Shown: one piece after another, positions 35,215 through 35,544 of the stretch
How positions within the stretch are numbered: position 1 is the stretch's first letter
Layout: each line of letters opens with the position of its first letter
Origin: Paludibacteraceae bacterium
Lineage (GTDB): Bacteria; Bacteroidota; Bacteroidia; Bacteroidales; Paludibacteraceae
Length of the DNA stretch: 35,544 nt
Direction: 5' to 3'
NCBI GenBank assembly: GCA_024401515.1
Contig: JAKSKY010000016.1
Coordinates: 1 to 35,544 of the forward strand
Notes under the pieces: generated by a model
Seen by the model: the letters and a program-made list of their open reading frames with translations, nothing else
Databases searched by the model: none
Told to the model about the DNA's origin: nothing
Position numbers and translations under genes: made by a program

Positions 35215-35230
35215 AATTTTTGTACTTTTG
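35198..35230 (+). promoter_or_regulatory. Promoter of rpmE2
   Basis: TTG (35198-35200), a 22-base spacer (slightly long) and TACTTTTG (35223-35230) lead to rpmE2, with about 60 bases before its ATG. It interleaves with the opposite promoter. Confidence 0.65.
35209..35224. repeat. 16-base perfect palindrome between divergent promoters
   Basis: TACAAAAATTTTTGTA reads the same on both strands. It covers the -33 element of the cyclophilin promoter and touches the -7 box of the rpmE2 promoter. Confidence 0.7.
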
Positions 35231-35291
35231 CACCGCGAAAAGCGGGATTAAAGTTGATTATAAAAATAACAATAACTAAAAATAAAAGAAA

Positions 35292-35543
35292 ATGAATAAG
35301 GAGATTCAACCAGAGAACTATCGCGTGGTAGTATTTAAGGATTTGTCAAACGGTGACACTTTCTTCTCTCGTTCTACTGTGAACACTAAGGACACAATCG
35401 AAATCGACGGCGAGACTTACCCATTGGTAAAGCTTGAAATTTCTAGCTCATCTCACCCTTTCTTCACTGGAAAGTCTAAGATGGTCGATACTGCAGGTCG
35501 TGTTGATAAGTTCATGAGCCGTTACGGTAATCGTAAGAAATAA
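35292..35543 (+). CDS. rpmE2: 50S ribosomal protein L31, type B (zinc-independent)
   Basis: The 83-residue protein is a component of the large ribosomal subunit. It is the type B form: it has no Cys, so it lacks the zinc-binding CxxC of type A L31, and it has the type B markers [29 protein letters not shown] and a C-terminal [13 protein letters not shown]. In many bacteria the Cys-free form replaces the zinc form when zinc is low; in Bacteroidota it is usually the only L31 (family knowledge, not shown here). Codons are biased to CGT, GGT and CTT, fitting high expression. It is divergent from the cyclophilin-glyS unit, and the frame is complete to a TAA at the last bases of the window. Confidence 0.97.
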   Translation: MNKEIQPENYRVVVFKDLSNGDTFFSRSTVNTKDTIEIDGETYPLVKLEISSSSHPFFTGKSKMVDTAGRVDKFMSRYGNRKK

Positions 35544-35544
35544 T

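Overview
The window looks like chromosomal DNA of a Bacteroidales bacterium (Bacteroidota). The evidence is of several kinds. Promoters fit the Bacteroidota sigma-factor pattern (TTTG about 19-20 bases before TAnnTTTG). Two complete hybrid two-component regulators (HTCS) are present, each with sensor, kinase, receiver and AraC domains in one chain. There is a DUF4290 gene next to murA, a cysteine-free type B L31, tRNA genes without an encoded CCA, and a very large secreted protein ending in a type IX secretion (T9SS) type B sorting domain. The genus cannot be fixed from the sequence alone. I see no insertion sequences, phage genes or CRISPR.

Left part (1-6560, minus strand). A lipoprotein start runs off the left edge. 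To its right is a tight run transcribed leftward: DUF4290 protein, murA, penicillin-binding protein 1A, an alpha-oxoamine synthase and guanine deaminase, with gaps of 23, 54, 8 and 2 bases and a terminator near 174-210. The run joins peptidoglycan precursor synthesis and polymerisation to a PLP enzyme and a purine salvage enzyme. MurA has Asp in place of the usual active-site Cys.

Centre-left (6626-13682). apbE (periplasmic flavin transferase) is followed after 3 bases by an HTCS, both rightward. Then come two leftward genes: a small unrecognised membrane protein and manC (GDP-mannose synthesis), separated by a strong hairpin terminator.

Centre (13970-18000, plus strand). Two identical tRNA-Leu(CAA) genes lie in a 218-base tandem duplication, each copy with its own promoter and terminator. 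Next is a two-gene unit, a lipoprotein plus a DUF5723-type outer-membrane protein, behind a clear promoter that has two direct repeats 21 bases apart upstream of it. An unrecognised secreted protein follows.

Right part (18051-35544). A second HTCS (minus), glyA (plus), an SF1 helicase of the IGHMBP2/UPF1 type (minus), the giant HYR-like T9SS cargo of about 2250 residues (minus), glycyl-tRNA synthetase and a periplasmic cyclophilin with an internal insertion (minus), and rpmE2 for L31 (plus). The last two are divergent, with interleaved promoters over a 16-base palindrome. glyA and rpmE2 use GGT and CGT codons heavily, as expected for strongly expressed genes.

Neither HTCS has a SusC/SusD pair or glycoside hydrolase near it, which is unusual because such regulators normally sit beside the polysaccharide locus they control. 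The most interesting parts are the giant surface protein, the lipoprotein/DUF5723 unit with its operator-like repeats, and the apbE-HTCS pair.
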